The notes under the pieces are model-generated. The model had not been told where the DNA came from. It saw only the letters and a program-made list of their open reading frames with translations, and searched no databases. Source: a candidate division NC10 bacterium SPGG6 (GTDB lineage Bacteria; Methylomirabilota; Methylomirabilia; Methylomirabilales; CSP1-5). Taken from it: a stretch of 30,530 nucleotides of DNA. A program made the position numbers and the translations under genes. The DNA lies in assembly GCA_001643535.1 (NCBI GenBank), contig LXTG01000123.1, positions 1 to 30,530 on the forward strand, in the 5' to 3' direction. Positions 7,590 to 15,643 of this stretch are shown piece after piece; the stretch's first letter is position 1, and the number at the start of each line of letters is the position of its first letter.

Positions 7590-8957
7590 ATGCCGTCCCA
7601 ACGCCATACGACCGATGCCGCCAAAGAGGCGACCAAAGAGGGGAAAGAAACGAGAGAGACGAAGCCGATGGCCCGAGACACGGTCAAAGACGCTCCACGC
7701 GAAGGTCTTATGAACCTGGCGGAATTGATAGAAAAGACGATCCCTGAGCTAACCACCATTGGACGTTCCCTCGGCTTGGTGGGTGCCAGCGCCCTTCGCA
7801 AGCAGGAACTCATCTTCAAGGTTCTAGAGGCCCAGGCGGAGAAGAACGGGCTGATCTTTGCGGAGGGGACCTTGGAAGTCCTTCCGGATGGTTTCGGCTT
7901 CCTCCGGGCCCCTAACTATAACTATCTTCCCGGTCCTGACGATATCTACGTCTCCCCGTCCCAGATCCGCCGATTCGATCTGAGGACCGGCGATACCGTG
8001 TCAGGCCAGGTCCGACCACCGAAGGAGGGGGAGCGGTATTTCGCCTTGCTCAAGGTGGAGGCAGTCAACTTTGAAGACCCCGAGGCCGTCAAAGACAAGA
8101 TCCTCTTTGAGAACCTGACCCCGCTCTTTCCCGACAAGCGGATCAACCTTGAAACCACCGGGGATGAAATGAATATGCGGATCATGGATTTGATCACGCC
8201 GATCGGGAAGGGACAGCGGGGATTGATCGTGGCGCAACCCCGAACCGGGAAGACGATCCTCCTTCAAAAAATTGCGAACAGTATCACCAAGAATCATCCA
8301 GAGGTGTTTATCATCGTGCTCCTGATCGATGAGCGCCCGGAAGAAGTGACCGACTTCAAACGGTCGGTGAAGGCGGAGGTGATTAGCTCCACCTTTGACG
8401 AGCCGGCCAGTCGGCATGTCCAGGTGGCGGAGATGGTCCTAGAAAAGGCGAAGCGGCTCGTGGAGCACAAGCGGGATGTCGTCATCTTGCTCGACTCGAT
8501 TACCCGGACCGCCCGCGCCTATAACGCGGTCTGTCCGCCGAGCGGCAAAGTCCTCTCAGGGGGGATCGACGCGAACGCCCTGCAGCGCCCCAAGCGCTTT
8601 TTTGGGGCTGCCCGGAACACCGAGGAAGGGGGGTCCCTCACCATCATCGCCACCGCCTTGATAGATACCGGCAGCCGAATGGACGATGTCATCTTTGAAG
8701 AGTTCAAGGGGACCGGGAATATGGAACTTCACCTGGACCGGCGCTTGGTGGACAAGCGAATGTTTCCCGCCATCGACATCTTCCGATCCGGAACCCGAAA
8801 GGAAGAGCTGCTTTTCACTCCAGAGGCGCTCAACCGGATGTGGGTGCTCCGGAAGGTCCTGACCACCATGGGGGTGGTGGAAGCGATGGAGCTCCTCCGG
8901 GAGAAACTGTCCGAGGCCAAGTCCAACGCGGACTTTCTCCGCTCCATGAACACCTAG
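7590..8957 (+). CDS. rho: Transcription termination factor Rho
   Basis: Rho is a hexameric RNA-dependent ATPase that ends transcription of untranslated RNA. The 455-residue protein has a basic, low-complexity N-terminus (1-40), a Rho N-terminal domain (about 41-85), the RNA-binding cold-shock-like domain with LEVLPDGFGFLRAPNYNYLP (95-114), and a RecA-type ATPase with Walker A AQPRTGKT (215-222). Walker B VVILLDSITRTARAYN and the GGIDANALQRPKRFFGAARN region follow. ATG 7590 is preceded by GGAGGGGA at 7571-7578; inner in-frame ATG codons exist but have no better ribosome site. It has its own promoter and long leader. Palindromes, not a classical terminator, follow directly. Confidence 0.97.
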   Translation: MPSQRHTTDAAKEATKEGKETRETKPMARDTVKDAPREGLMNLAELIEKTIPELTTIGRSLGLVGASALRKQELIFKVLEAQAEKNGLIFAEGTLEVLPDGFGFLRAPNYNYLPGPDDIYVSPSQIRRFDLRTGDTVSGQVRPPKEGERYFALLKVEAVNFEDPEAVKDKILFENLTPLFPDKRINLETTGDEMNMRIMDLITPIGKGQRGLIVAQPRTGKTILLQKIANSITKNHPEVFIIVLLIDERPEEVTDFKRSVKAEVISSTFDEPASRHVQVAEMVLEKAKRLVEHKRDVVILLDSITRTARAYNAVCPPSGKVLSGGIDANALQRPKRFFGAARNTEEGGSLTIIATALIDTGSRMDDVIFEEFKGTGNMELHLDRRLVDKRMFPAIDIFRSGTRKEELLFTPEALNRMWVLRKVLTTMGVVEAMELLREKLSEAKSNADFLRSMNT

Positions 8958-8963
8958 TCCGCG

Positions 8964-8994
8964 TTATTCACGAACGGAGTGTCTTCGTGAATAA
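8964..8994. repeat. 11-bp perfect inverted repeat after rho
   Basis: TTATTCACGAA (8964-8974) and TTCGTGAATAA (8984-8994) form a perfect stem with a 9-base loop, seven bases after the rho stop. No T-run follows. The right half shares GTGAATAAT with the hairpin at 9112-9141, so both may be ends of one composite repeat. Confidence 0.7.
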
Positions 8995-9003
8995 TGGGCG
9001 GGA

Positions 9004-9100
9004 CTCAAGGCTAGCCCTGAGCGAGGCCCCTCGACGGGGCTCGGCGCCATGAGCGTGTCCAATGGCCCCTCGACGAACTCGGAACCTCGGCCCTGGTTTC
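9004..9100. repeat. REP-like palindromic cluster between rho and rpmE
   Basis: Several imperfect palindromes lie in tandem: CTCAAGG with CCCTGAG near 9004-9021, then CGAGGCCCC with GGGGCTCG around a TCGAC loop, then CCCCTCGACGAACTCGG. The CCTCGACGGGGCTCG style with CATGAGC resembles extragenic palindromes seen in many GC-rich environmental genomes, from memory rather than a search. With the hairpins on each side it forms a block of about 180 bases. Confidence 0.5.
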
Positions 9101-9111
9101 AACCGGAGGGG

Positions 9112-9141
9112 CAGATTATTTGCTTCTATGTGAATAATCTG
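9112..9141. repeat. 9-bp perfect inverted repeat before rpmE
   Basis: CAGATTATT (9112-9120) and AATAATCTG (9133-9141) are exact inverted copies around a 12-base loop. The right half shares GTGAATAAT and a following GGGC with the hairpin at 8964-8994. Confidence 0.65.
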
Positions 9142-9171
9142 GGCTAGGTAGGTGTACAATTCCCGGTGGGA

Positions 9172-9195
9172 AAGCAGCCGAAAGGCTGCTTTTTT
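9172..9195 (+). terminator. Intrinsic terminator upstream of rpmE
   Basis: AAGCAGCC, loop GAAA, GGCTGCTT, then six T residues (9190-9195). This is a textbook Rho-independent terminator, probably ending the rho transcript. It separates rho from rpmE, which has its own promoter-like sequence just downstream. Confidence 0.9.
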
Positions 9196-9196
9196 G

Positions 9197-9224
9197 TTGC
9201 CTCCGGGACCAAGCGTGCTACAAT
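9197..9224 (+). promoter_or_regulatory. Probable promoter of rpmE-prfA-prmC
   Basis: TTGCCT (9197-9202) and TACAAT (9219-9224) are 16 bases apart, immediately after the terminator. The -10 box matches 5 of 6 and the -35 box 4 of 6. A promoter is expected here because the terminator isolates rpmE. Confidence 0.5.
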
Positions 9225-9284
9225 TCCGTGTTTGTGGAGTGGAAAGGATGGGAATCTGCTGCGTCGAAGACGGGAGAGGTAGAA

Positions 9285-9500
9285 ATGAAGAAGGGGATCC
9301 ATCCTGAGTACGTAGATTGTGTCATCACGTGTGCCTGCGGCGAGGCCGTCCATACCCGCTCGATCGTGCCGAAGATCCGGGTGGAGATCTGCTCTAAGTG
9401 CCATCCCTTCTTTACCGGGCGCCAGAAGCTCGTGGACAGCGAGGGGCGTGTGGAGCGATTCCAGCGGAGGTACCGCCGCAAGACAGGTGCGGGTTCATAG
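9285..9500 (+). CDS. rpmE: 50S ribosomal protein L31 (zinc type)
   Basis: L31 is a small protein of the large ribosomal subunit that helps bridge the subunits. From ATG 9285 (GGGAGAGG at 9272-9279 as ribosome site) the protein is MKKGIHPEYV onward, 71 residues. Cysteines C16, C18, C36 and C39 form the zinc site of the C+ type, which zinc-starved cells can replace with a cysteine-free paralogue. The core VHTRSIVPKIRVEICSKCHP is typical. The last codons and the stop TAG lie in a remnant of two heptads (GTTCATA, GTTCATG at 9493-9506), so the exact C-terminus may be repeat-derived. Confidence 0.96.
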   Translation: MKKGIHPEYVDCVITCACGEAVHTRSIVPKIRVEICSKCHPFFTGRQKLVDSEGRVERFQRRYRRKTGAGS

Positions 9501-9506
9501 TTCATG
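9493..9506. repeat. Heptad-repeat remnant 10 at the rpmE stop
   Basis: GTTCATA and GTTCATG lie in tandem and match the unit of elements 3, 7, 8 and 9. The TAG stop of rpmE is inside. An 8-bp inverted repeat follows at once (GTCACCGA 9508-9515 with TCGGTGAC 9535-9542). Two units alone could occur by chance, so this call is tentative. Confidence 0.4.
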
Positions 9507-9565
9507 CGTCACCGAGCGGAATTCGGGGGGTCCGTCGGTGACCAGTGGAGTGTCAACGAGTTGTT

Positions 9566-10648
9566 ATGTTGACCTGGCTCGACAAGCTGCGGGAGATCGA
9601 GGAACGGTACGAGGACTTGAGCCGGAAGCTGGCCGATCCTTCCGTTCTGCAGGATCGCAATATCCTTCAGCGCCACGCCAAGGCCCACGCCGATCTCCAT
9701 CCCATGGTTGAAAAATACCGGGCCTACCAGCGAGTGGTTCGAGAGCAGGAGGAGGCGACCGTGCTCCTCGAGGAGGCAACCGATCTGGAGATGCGGGCGT
9801 TAGCCGAGGGGGAAGTGAAGGCGCTGAGGGGCCGGCGAGATGTCCTAGAGCAGGAGCTGCGGCAGATGCTCCATCCCAAGGACCCAGCGGACGAGAAGGG
9901 GGTGATCATGGAGATCCGGGCCGGGGCCGGGGGTGGTGAGGCTGCACTGTTCGCCGCCGATCTTCTTCGGATGTACACCCGGTATGCGGAATCTGAGGGC
10001 TTCAGGATTGAGATGCTCTCAGCCCATCCGACGGGGATCGGCGGGATGAAGGAGGTCATCCTGGCGATTGAGGGGAAAGGGGCCTTCCGGAAGCTCCGTC
10101 ACGAGAGTGGCGTCCATCGGGTCCAGCGGGTGCCGGTCACGGAGGCCGGCGGTCGGATTCACACTTCGACGGTAACGGTCGCGGTCCTGCCCGAGGCGGA
10201 GGAGGTGGAGGTTCAAATCGATCAGAAGGATCTCCAGATCGACGTTTTCCGGGCGAGTGGTGCCGGGGGACAGCATGTGAACGTGACTGACTCGGCGGTG
10301 CGGATCACCCACATTCCTACGGGCTTGGTGGTTTCCTGTCAGGACGAACGGTCCCAACACAAGAACAAAGCCAAGGCCCTCAAGGTGCTCCGAGCGCGCC
10401 TCTTTGAGCGAGCCCGGGCCGAGCAGGAGCGAGGGATCGCCGACGCCAGACGACAGCAGGTCGGGACGGGAGATCGGAGCGAGCGGATCCGGACCTACAA
10501 CTTTTCCCAGGGCCGCGTGACCGACCACCGTATCGGGTTCACCCTCTATAATCTCCCGGAAGTGCTCGATGGCAACCTGAAGGAGTTGACGCAGGCCCTC
10601 ATGACCCATCACGAGGCGGAGCAACTGAAGGTCTCCTTAGCATCATGA
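9566..10648 (+). CDS. prfA: Peptide chain release factor 1
   Basis: RF1 reads UAA and UAG stop codons and triggers peptide release. From ATG 9566 the protein has 360 residues, the usual RF1 length. A GTG at 9545 in frame would add seven. The N-terminal helical domain is followed by the stop-codon-reading tripeptide PVT at 190-192 (RVPVTEAGGRIHTSTVTVAV), which marks RF1 rather than RF2. The catalytic GGQ at 234-236 sits in SGAGGQHVNVTDSAVRITH. prmC, whose product methylates the GGQ glutamine, lies directly downstream. Confidence 0.96.
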   Translation: MLTWLDKLREIEERYEDLSRKLADPSVLQDRNILQRHAKAHADLHPMVEKYRAYQRVVREQEEATVLLEEATDLEMRALAEGEVKALRGRRDVLEQELRQMLHPKDPADEKGVIMEIRAGAGGGEAALFAADLLRMYTRYAESEGFRIEMLSAHPTGIGGMKEVILAIEGKGAFRKLRHESGVHRVQRVPVTEAGGRIHTSTVTVAVLPEAEEVEVQIDQKDLQIDVFRASGAGGQHVNVTDSAVRITHIPTGLVVSCQDERSQHKNKAKALKVLRARLFERARAEQERGIADARRQQVGTGDRSERIRTYNFSQGRVTDHRIGFTLYNLPEVLDGNLKELTQALMTHHEAEQLKVSLAS

Positions 10649-10669
10649 CACCGAGGAGGGAGAGGCGCG

Positions 10670-11596
10670 GTGCAACTGTTGGTCAAGGAAAATACAATCC
10701 GTACGCCGAAGGGCCCGTCTGTCAGCGAGGCCTTGGTGTGGGCAACTGCGCTCCTGCGATCCGCCAGGGTGGATACGCCTCGGCTGGATGCCGAATGTCT
10801 CTTGGCTTCCCTCCTCTGCTGTGACCGCCTCCAGCTGTATGCCGCCCTTGAGAAACCGCTGCCTTCCTCGGTTCTCGAAGGATACAGGGCCCTGGTAGCC
10901 CGGCGGCAGGCCAGAGAACCACTGGCCTATCTCACCGGGACGAAGGAATTTTGGTCCCTGTCCTTCAAGGTGACCCCTGCTGTGCTGATCCCAAGGCCTG
11001 AAACTGAGATCTTGGTCGAGACGGCTCTCAGGAGGCTGAGGGGACTGCAGGAGCCCATGATTGTGGATATCGGAGTCGGCTCTGGAGCCATCGGCGTGGC
11101 AATCGCAAAGGCGCTCCCCCGTGCCCGGGTCCATGCAACCGAGATTTCCGGGAGGGCCCTGGAGGTGGCCAGAGAAAATGCTGGAGTGCACGAAGTCCTC
11201 GGGCAGATCTCTTTTCTCCAAGGGGATCTCCTGGATCCGCTCTCCGCCCGGGGCCTTGCTGGGCAGTGCGATCTGATCGTGAGCAATCCTCCCTACGTTG
11301 CTGCGAGCGACCTGGCAGCCCTACCGCCCGAGGTGCACTATGAGCCTGTGGAGGCTTTGAACGGGGGCGCGGATGGCCTGCGCTTTCACCGGCGAATCAT
11401 CGCACGGGCGGGGGCGCTGCTGCGGCCAGGGGGATGGTTGGCCCTGGAGATGGGCCCGGGGCAGGGACGCTCGCTCATCAAGCTTTTTCGGGATCAGGGG
11501 ACCTTCACCGATGTTGAAGTCGCGCGTGATTTGGGCGGTCGGCAGCGGGTGATTATCGCCCGCCACGCGGTTCCAGGGTTTACGGGGCACAGGTGA
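10670..11596 (+). CDS. prmC: Release factor glutamine methyltransferase PrmC
   Basis: PrmC (HemK) methylates the glutamine of the GGQ motif in RF1 and RF2, raising release efficiency. The 308-residue protein starts at GTG 10670 behind GGAGGGAGAGG. An N-terminal helical domain (to about 100) ends in LIPRPETEILVE. The Rossmann methyltransferase fold carries DIGVGSGAIG (133-142) for cofactor binding and NPPY (206-209), the signature for amide-nitrogen methylation. The prfA-prmC pairing and the following murA match a common bacterial arrangement. Confidence 0.96.
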   Translation: MQLLVKENTIRTPKGPSVSEALVWATALLRSARVDTPRLDAECLLASLLCCDRLQLYAALEKPLPSSVLEGYRALVARRQAREPLAYLTGTKEFWSLSFKVTPAVLIPRPETEILVETALRRLRGLQEPMIVDIGVGSGAIGVAIAKALPRARVHATEISGRALEVARENAGVHEVLGQISFLQGDLLDPLSARGLAGQCDLIVSNPPYVAASDLAALPPEVHYEPVEALNGGADGLRFHRRIIARAGALLRPGGWLALEMGPGQGRSLIKLFRDQGTFTDVEVARDLGGRQRVIIARHAVPGFTGHR

Positions 11597-11648
11597 CAGA
11601 GAGTTTTCACCCTGAAAGGGAGAGTCTGGGGTATGAACGGGTCGTAAG

Positions 11649-12905
11649 ATGGACCGACTGGTAATCCGGGGCGGAAAGCCTTTACGCGGTAGCGTGACGG
11701 TGAGCGGGGCGAAGAATGCTGCGCTTCCCGCCATGGCGGCCGTTCTCCTCACCCCTGGAGAGCTCATTCTCGAGAATGTCCCTTCTCTCAGGGATGTGGG
11801 GACGATTGAGAGACTGCTGTCGTTCATGGGGGTGGAGTCGCGCGAAGTGGCTCCGGGGACCGTTCATCTCACCTCGCGGGCGGTCCGGCAGTTCGAGGTT
11901 CCCTACGATCTCGTGCGGACGATGCGGGCCTCAGTCCTCGCGCTGGGTCCGCTCCTCGCCAGGTTCGGCAAGGCCCGGGTCTCGCTCCCGGGAGGGTGTG
12001 CCATTGGCCCGCGCCCCATCAACCTGCACCTGGCCGGGCTCCATGGGATGGGAGCGGAAATCGACCTGGTTGAGGGATACGTGGTGGCCAAGGCCCCTCG
12101 CCTCACCGGGGCTCGCATCCACTTTGAAACGGTGACGGTCACGGGCACCGAAAATCTCATGATGGCAGCGACGTTAGCGAAGGGGACTTCGGTCCTCGAA
12201 AATGCCGCCTGCGAGCCGGAGGTAGTAGACCTAGCCTGCCTCCTCCGAAAGATGGGGGCGCGGATCGAGGGGGCGGGGACGGCTACCATAACCGTCGAGG
12301 GGGTCGAGGATCTGACGGGTGCCCAACACCGGATTATCCCGGATCGAATCGAGGCAGGGACCTTGGCGGTGGCGGCAGCCATCACGCAGGGGGATGTCTT
12401 GATCCAGGGGTGCATCCCCCAACACTTCGAAGCGGTGATGGCAAAACTCCAGGAAGCGGGGGCGGCCGTGGCGGTGGAGGAAGGGGGGCTACGGGTACGA
12501 ATGGCTGCCCGGCCTCGGCCGGTCGATGTCACCACCGAACCCTTTCCCGGCTTCGCCACCGATATGCAGGCGCAGTTCATGGCCTTGATGGCGATCGCCG
12601 AAGGTAGGTCCGTGATCACGGAGACGGTCTTTGAGAACCGCTTTATGCACATTCCTGAAATTTCGCGGATGGGAGCAGATATTTCGGTTGGGGGCCGGGC
12701 GGCCGTGGTCCGGGGCATTCCCTGCCTCCGTGGGGCCCCTGTGATGGCGACCGATCTCCGCGCCAGTGCCTCCTTGGTCTTGGCAGGACTCCAGGCCCGC
12801 GCCGAGACCGTGGTCCATCGCGTCTATCACCTGGATCGCGGCTACGAAAGATTAGAGGCGAAGCTTCAATCCCTGGGGGGAGAGATCCGGCGGGTGGAGG
12901 ACTGA
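11649..12905 (+). CDS. murA: UDP-N-acetylglucosamine 1-carboxyvinyltransferase
   Basis: MurA transfers enolpyruvate from PEP to UDP-GlcNAc, the first committed step of peptidoglycan synthesis, in the cytoplasm. The 418-residue protein starts MDRLVIRGGKPLRGSVTVSG, with the substrate-binding KN in SGAKNAALP at residues 20-27. The catalytic cysteine is present (C117 in LPGGCAIGPRP), so it is of the fosfomycin-sensitive type rather than the Cys-to-Asp form. The C-terminal half has the second inside-out barrel with FATDMQAQFMAL and ENRFMHIPE. hisG starts directly after its stop, linking cell-wall and histidine genes in one transcript. Confidence 0.97.
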   Translation: MDRLVIRGGKPLRGSVTVSGAKNAALPAMAAVLLTPGELILENVPSLRDVGTIERLLSFMGVESREVAPGTVHLTSRAVRQFEVPYDLVRTMRASVLALGPLLARFGKARVSLPGGCAIGPRPINLHLAGLHGMGAEIDLVEGYVVAKAPRLTGARIHFETVTVTGTENLMMAATLAKGTSVLENAACEPEVVDLACLLRKMGARIEGAGTATITVEGVEDLTGAQHRIIPDRIEAGTLAVAAAITQGDVLIQGCIPQHFEAVMAKLQEAGAAVAVEEGGLRVRMAARPRPVDVTTEPFPGFATDMQAQFMALMAIAEGRSVITETVFENRFMHIPEISRMGADISVGGRAAVVRGIPCLRGAPVMATDLRASASLVLAGLQARAETVVHRVYHLDRGYERLEAKLQSLGGEIRRVED

Positions 12906-13562
12906 ATGCGGCAGGGACAAATTGCCATCGCCCTTCCCAAGGGCCGGCTCTTCTCCGAAAGCATCAAGCTCTTTGAGGCGACAGGAATCCATGGGCTGGA
13001 GGGGCTCACGGAGTCCCGGCGACTCCTGTGCGAGGATTCCACCGGGGCGTACCGCTTTTTGGTCCTCCGCCCGGCCGATATTCCCACCTATGTGGAATAC
13101 GGGGCTACCGATCTGGGCGTGGTGGGAAAGGATATCCTCCTCGAGCAGGAGCGGGATGTCTATGAACCCCTGGACCTCAAGTTTGGGGCCTGTCGTTTAG
13201 TGGTGGCTCGGCCGAAGAACCTCCAAGATCGGGAGGGATCCGTGGGTTTCTCTTCCTTCCGGGTGGCCACCAAATATCCGAATTTGGCCGAGCGGTATTT
13301 CACCGAGCAAGGAGTGCAGGTAGAGATCATCCGCCTCTCAGGCTCCATCGAGCTGGCGCCGTTGGCGGGGCTATGCGAGCGGATTGTGGATCTGGTCGAC
13401 ACGGGACGGACTTTGCAGGAGAACGGGTTAGAAGAGGTGGAAGGGATCGCGAGTGCTACGGCTCGGCTTATTGTCAATCGGGCGGCCTTGAAGACCAAGT
13501 ATCGGCAGGTCCGGGAACTGATTGACCGGCTGACGGCCGTCGTTCAAGGAGAGAGGGCATGA
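12906..13562 (+). CDS. hisG: ATP phosphoribosyltransferase, short form
   Basis: HisG condenses ATP and PRPP in the first step of histidine synthesis. The protein has 218 residues, so it is the short form (HisG_S), which lacks the C-terminal regulatory domain and in known cases works with HisZ. Family blocks are IALPKGRLFSESIKLFEATG near the N-terminus, GATDLGVVGKDIL (about 65-77), and the PRPP loop LVDTGRTLQENGLEE (about 158-172). ATG follows the murA TGA without a gap, and the end overlaps hisD by four bases (ATGA). No hisZ is in the window. Confidence 0.95.
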   Translation: MRQGQIAIALPKGRLFSESIKLFEATGIHGLEGLTESRRLLCEDSTGAYRFLVLRPADIPTYVEYGATDLGVVGKDILLEQERDVYEPLDLKFGACRLVVARPKNLQDREGSVGFSSFRVATKYPNLAERYFTEQGVQVEIIRLSGSIELAPLAGLCERIVDLVDTGRTLQENGLEEVEGIASATARLIVNRAALKTKYRQVRELIDRLTAVVQGERA

Positions 13563-14851
13563 TTCGCCTCCTGCACGCGGATGGGGACGAAGGGGCCACG
13601 TTTCTAAGGGAACTTGTTGTGCGACGGGCCGCGGTTTCCGCCGAGGCGGAGGCGGTAGTGCGCCCCATCCTCACGGGGGTGCACGAGAGAGGGGACACGG
13701 CCCTCTTGGAGTACGCCAAGCGTTTCGATGGGGCCTCCCTAATTCCCGCGACCATTCGGGTCACACCGGCAGAGGTGCAGCAGGCCTTTACCGATCTCTC
13801 TCCTGAGGCGATCGAGGCCTTAAAGCTGGCCGCAGCGCGGATCGAAACCTTTCACTGCCGGCAGGTCCCCCACTCCTGGTTCCTCACCGAGGAGGGGGCG
13901 GTCCTCGGCCAGCTCTGCCGGCCGCTGGATGCGGTCGGGATCTACATCCCCGGTGGGAAAGCAGTCTATCCCTCCACCGTCCTGATGAACGGTGTTCCCG
14001 CGGCTGTGGCAGGCGTGAAAAGGAAGGTGATTTGCACCCCGGTCACTTCCGATCTCACGGTGCATCCCGCGATCCTCGTAGCCGCCTCTCTCGTGGGGAT
14101 TGCGGAGATCTATAAGGTGGGCGGGGCGCACGCGATCGCGGCGTTGACATACGGAACCGCCTCCATCCCGCGGGTGGACAAGATCGTAGGCCCCGGCAAC
14201 ATCTACGTGGTGACCGCGAAGCGCCTCGTGGCCGGGACTGTGGGGATCGATACAATTGCCGGGCCGACCGAGGTGGTTGTGGTGGCGGACGAAGCCGCCG
14301 AGCCCGCGTACGTGGCCGCGGATCTTCTCGCCCAGGCGGAGCACGATGAGATGGCTATGACTCTCTGTGTCACGGTCAGCGAGCCGCTGGCCGAAAAGGT
14401 CATGGCCGAGCTCCAGCGGCAGGTCAGCGATCTTCCGCGGCGCAGTATTGCCGAGGCGAGTCTCGCGAAAAATGGGGCCATCCTTTTGGTCCCGACGCTC
14501 CAGTCTGCCTTCGCACTCGTCAGCAGTATTGCTCCCGAGCATGTGGAGCTCCACTGCGAGGACCCTTGGTCCCACCTGGACCGTGTCCAGCATGCCGGGG
14601 CCGTTTTCCTGGGGGCCTTCTCCGCCGAAGCCCTTGGAGACTATTTGGCTGGCCCAAACCATGTCCTCCCCACAGGCGGGACGGCGCGATTCGCCTCTCC
14701 CCTCTCAGTGGAGGATTTCGTGCACCGGACGAACTTGATCCATTTCACCGAGGAAGGGCTAAAGCGGTTGGGGGATCCTGCCATGACGTTGGCGTCTCTC
14801 GAGGGGCTCGAGGGGCATGCCCGAGCCGTCCGCATTCGGCAGAGATCGTAA
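13559..14851 (+). CDS. hisD: Histidinol dehydrogenase
   Basis: HisD is a zinc enzyme that oxidises histidinol to histidine in two NAD-dependent steps. At 430 residues it has the normal length. The GGKAVYPSTVLMN and VGPGNIYVVTAKR blocks are standard, as is GPTEVVVVADEAA. Metal and catalytic residues are seen in QAEHDEMAM (Gln and His ligands), APEHVELH (catalytic Glu-His) and GDYLAGPNHVLPTGGTARF (Asp ligand), with the last His in EGHARAVRIR. It overlaps hisG by ATGA. The ribosome site is AAGGAGAGAGGGC inside hisG. Confidence 0.97.
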   Translation: MIRLLHADGDEGATFLRELVVRRAAVSAEAEAVVRPILTGVHERGDTALLEYAKRFDGASLIPATIRVTPAEVQQAFTDLSPEAIEALKLAAARIETFHCRQVPHSWFLTEEGAVLGQLCRPLDAVGIYIPGGKAVYPSTVLMNGVPAAVAGVKRKVICTPVTSDLTVHPAILVAASLVGIAEIYKVGGAHAIAALTYGTASIPRVDKIVGPGNIYVVTAKRLVAGTVGIDTIAGPTEVVVVADEAAEPAYVAADLLAQAEHDEMAMTLCVTVSEPLAEKVMAELQRQVSDLPRRSIAEASLAKNGAILLVPTLQSAFALVSSIAPEHVELHCEDPWSHLDRVQHAGAVFLGAFSAEALGDYLAGPNHVLPTGGTARFASPLSVEDFVHRTNLIHFTEEGLKRLGDPAMTLASLEGLEGHARAVRIRQRS

Positions 14852-14861
14852 AGGAGGGGCC

Positions 14862-15470
14862 TTGAGGGCAAAGACCAGATCCATGCCTCGCAAGGCGAGG
14901 ATCCGTCGCCGGACGACCGAAACCGATGTTACCGTGGAGCTAGAACTTGACGGGCAGGGAACCTATCGGATCAAGACGGGACTTCCGTTCTTTGACCACA
15001 TGCTCGCGCAACTCGTGAAACACGGGCTCTTCAACCTTACGCTTCGGGCACAGGGGGATTTGGAAGTAGATCCCCACCACACCATGGAGGATGTGGGGTT
15101 GGCCCTTGGGGAGGCCTTTACCCAGGCGCTGGGGAACCGGGCTCGTATTCGACGCTACGGTCAAGCAACGGTGCCGATGGACGATGCGTTAGGCTGGGTG
15201 GCCGTCGATTTGAGTGGTCGGCCCTACCTGGCGTATCGCGCAGACGGGCTGGCGGGACGGATCGGGGAATTCGACGCACTACTCCTGAAAGAGTTCTTTC
15301 GGGCCTTCGCCACGGCGCTGAAGGCGAATCTCCATGTCGGGATCCCTTACGGCGAAAACACTCACCATATGGCCGAGGCGGTCTTCAAGGCGGCGGGCCG
15401 GGCCCTCGACGCGGCGGCCTCACTGGATCCCCGAGTCAAGGGTATCCCCTCGACCAAAGGAAAACTGTAG
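14862..15470 (+). CDS. hisB: Imidazoleglycerol-phosphate dehydratase
   Basis: HisB dehydrates imidazole glycerol phosphate in the sixth step of histidine synthesis, with two manganese ions. It is the monofunctional form without the phosphatase domain. The conserved start is MPRKARIRRRTTETDVTVEL from ATG 14883 (195 residues). The only strong ribosome site, AAGGAGGGG at 14851-14859, instead serves TTG 14862, which adds seven residues, so I list that start with reservation. Metal-binding histidine clusters are visible: FFDHMLAQLVKHG, DPHHTMEDVG and GENTHHMAEAVFKAAGRAL. hisC, often placed just before hisB, is absent. The stop codon overlaps a perfect hairpin that opens heptad element 3. Confidence 0.93.
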   Translation: MRAKTRSMPRKARIRRRTTETDVTVELELDGQGTYRIKTGLPFFDHMLAQLVKHGLFNLTLRAQGDLEVDPHHTMEDVGLALGEAFTQALGNRARIRRYGQATVPMDDALGWVAVDLSGRPYLAYRADGLAGRIGEFDALLLKEFFRAFATALKANLHVGIPYGENTHHMAEAVFKAAGRALDAAASLDPRVKGIPSTKGKL

Positions 15471-15640
15471 CGCCGCGAGGCGGCGCTGGTTCACGGTTGA
15501 CAGTTCACGGTTCAGAGAGAAAACCAAGAACGGATCCTTGAACCCTGAACTAAAATCTGAACCCTCAGTCCTGAACCATGAACCCTGAACGATTGGCTCT
15601 CAACCCTGGACTCTGAACCCTCAACCCTGAACCCTGAACT
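15469..15640. repeat. Heptad-repeat element 3 (hisB-hisH gap)
   Basis: It opens with a perfect hairpin overlapping the hisB stop: AGCGCCGC (15469-15476), GAG, GCGGCGCT (15480-15487). The left arm has four in-phase heptads from 15489 (GTTCACG, GTTGACA, GTTCACG, GTTCAGA). The core is AAAACC/GGATCC-containing, and a long right arm of inverted units (CCCTGAA, CCATGAA) runs to within three bases of the hisH ATG. The core start (TTCAGAG plus A-rich) is shared with elements 7, 8 and 9. Confidence 0.85.
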
Positions 15641-15643
15641 AGC

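Noticed and set aside
11903..12718. Long minus-strand frame opposite murA
   Set aside because: The composition is that of an antisense reading of MurA; no start signal or motif is present.
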